A DNA stretch of 38,297 nucleotides from assembly GCA_964397525.1 (NCBI GenBank), contig CAYNIY010000012.1, forward strand, positions 1 through 38,297. The letters run 5' to 3'. Source of the stretch: Syntrophopropionicum sp964397525 (lineage in GTDB: Bacteria > Bacillota > Desulfotomaculia > Desulfotomaculales > Pelotomaculaceae). Below are positions 38,281 through 38,297 of the stretch, in pieces (positions within the stretch are counted from its first letter, which is position 1; every line of letters begins with the position of its first letter). The notes under the pieces are model-generated. The model saw nothing but the letters and a program-made list of their open reading frames with translations, was not told the origin of the DNA and did not search any database. A program made the translations under genes and the position numbers.

Positions 38281-38297
38281 TACATTCAGCTCGGTTT

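Overview
The window looks like a chromosomal segment of an anaerobic, spore-former-type Firmicute of the Peptococcaceae / Desulfotomaculum-Pelotomaculum kind. This rests on the T-box leader, the glmS ribozyme, the cdaA-cdaR-glmM order, HelD, the strong Shine-Dalgarno sequences with GTG/TTG starts, the citramalate route to isoleucine, and several in-frame TGA codons that read as selenocysteine. The genus is an inference. No tRNA, rRNA, CRISPR array, intact insertion sequence or prophage was seen. A run of exactly 100 N at 12251-12350 is a scaffold gap, so this is a draft assembly.

Layout. 1-2900: a tiny transcription unit, a small membrane protein, argH and nudC. 2916-8205 (minus): an orphan membrane histidine kinase and HelD. 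8351-8987 (minus): a glutaredoxin-like protein overlapping a ferredoxin:thioredoxin-reductase-like protein whose last redox residue is encoded by TGA. 9206-22303: branched-chain amino acid synthesis, in the order T-box, ilvE, ilvB, (gap) ilvN, ilvC, second ilvB, leuA, leuC, leuD, leuB, cimA. ilvD and ilvA are not in the window. 22631-28280: cdaA, cdaR, glmM, glmS ribozyme and glmS, which link c-di-AMP synthesis to cell-wall amino-sugar supply. 28501-31247: a nucleotidyltransferase-like protein, nagB, a hexapeptide-repeat protein and a broken 3' end of a second glmS. 31388-38187: a divergent redox/metalloid region. On the minus strand it reads PadR regulator, ArsP-type permease, SelW(Rdx)-DUF2703 selenoprotein, second DUF2703, AhpD-like selenoprotein. 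On the plus strand it reads ArsR, ACR3 arsenite permease, a second ArsP-type permease, a tandem universal stress protein and a thioredoxin-like protein.

The most striking result is a set of three well-supported selenocysteine candidates and one possible one that ordinary ORF calling truncates or misses. In the first three, TGA sits exactly where the family has a redox Cys, and a hairpin with G in its apical loop follows 18-24 nt downstream, as expected of a bacterial SECIS. They are an FTR-like protein (TGA 8375-8377), a SelW-like domain fused in frame to DUF2703 (TGA 32883-32885) and a 65-residue AhpD-like protein (TGA 31520-31522). The fourth TGA (32259-32261) would join two DUF2703 domains into one 419-residue chain. 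The PadR-permease-selenoprotein operon facing an ArsR-ACR3 operon may be an undescribed selenium-dependent metalloid or thiol-redox system.

Intergenic DNA carries several families of small structured repeats. One repeat lies inside the P1 loop of the glmS ribozyme.
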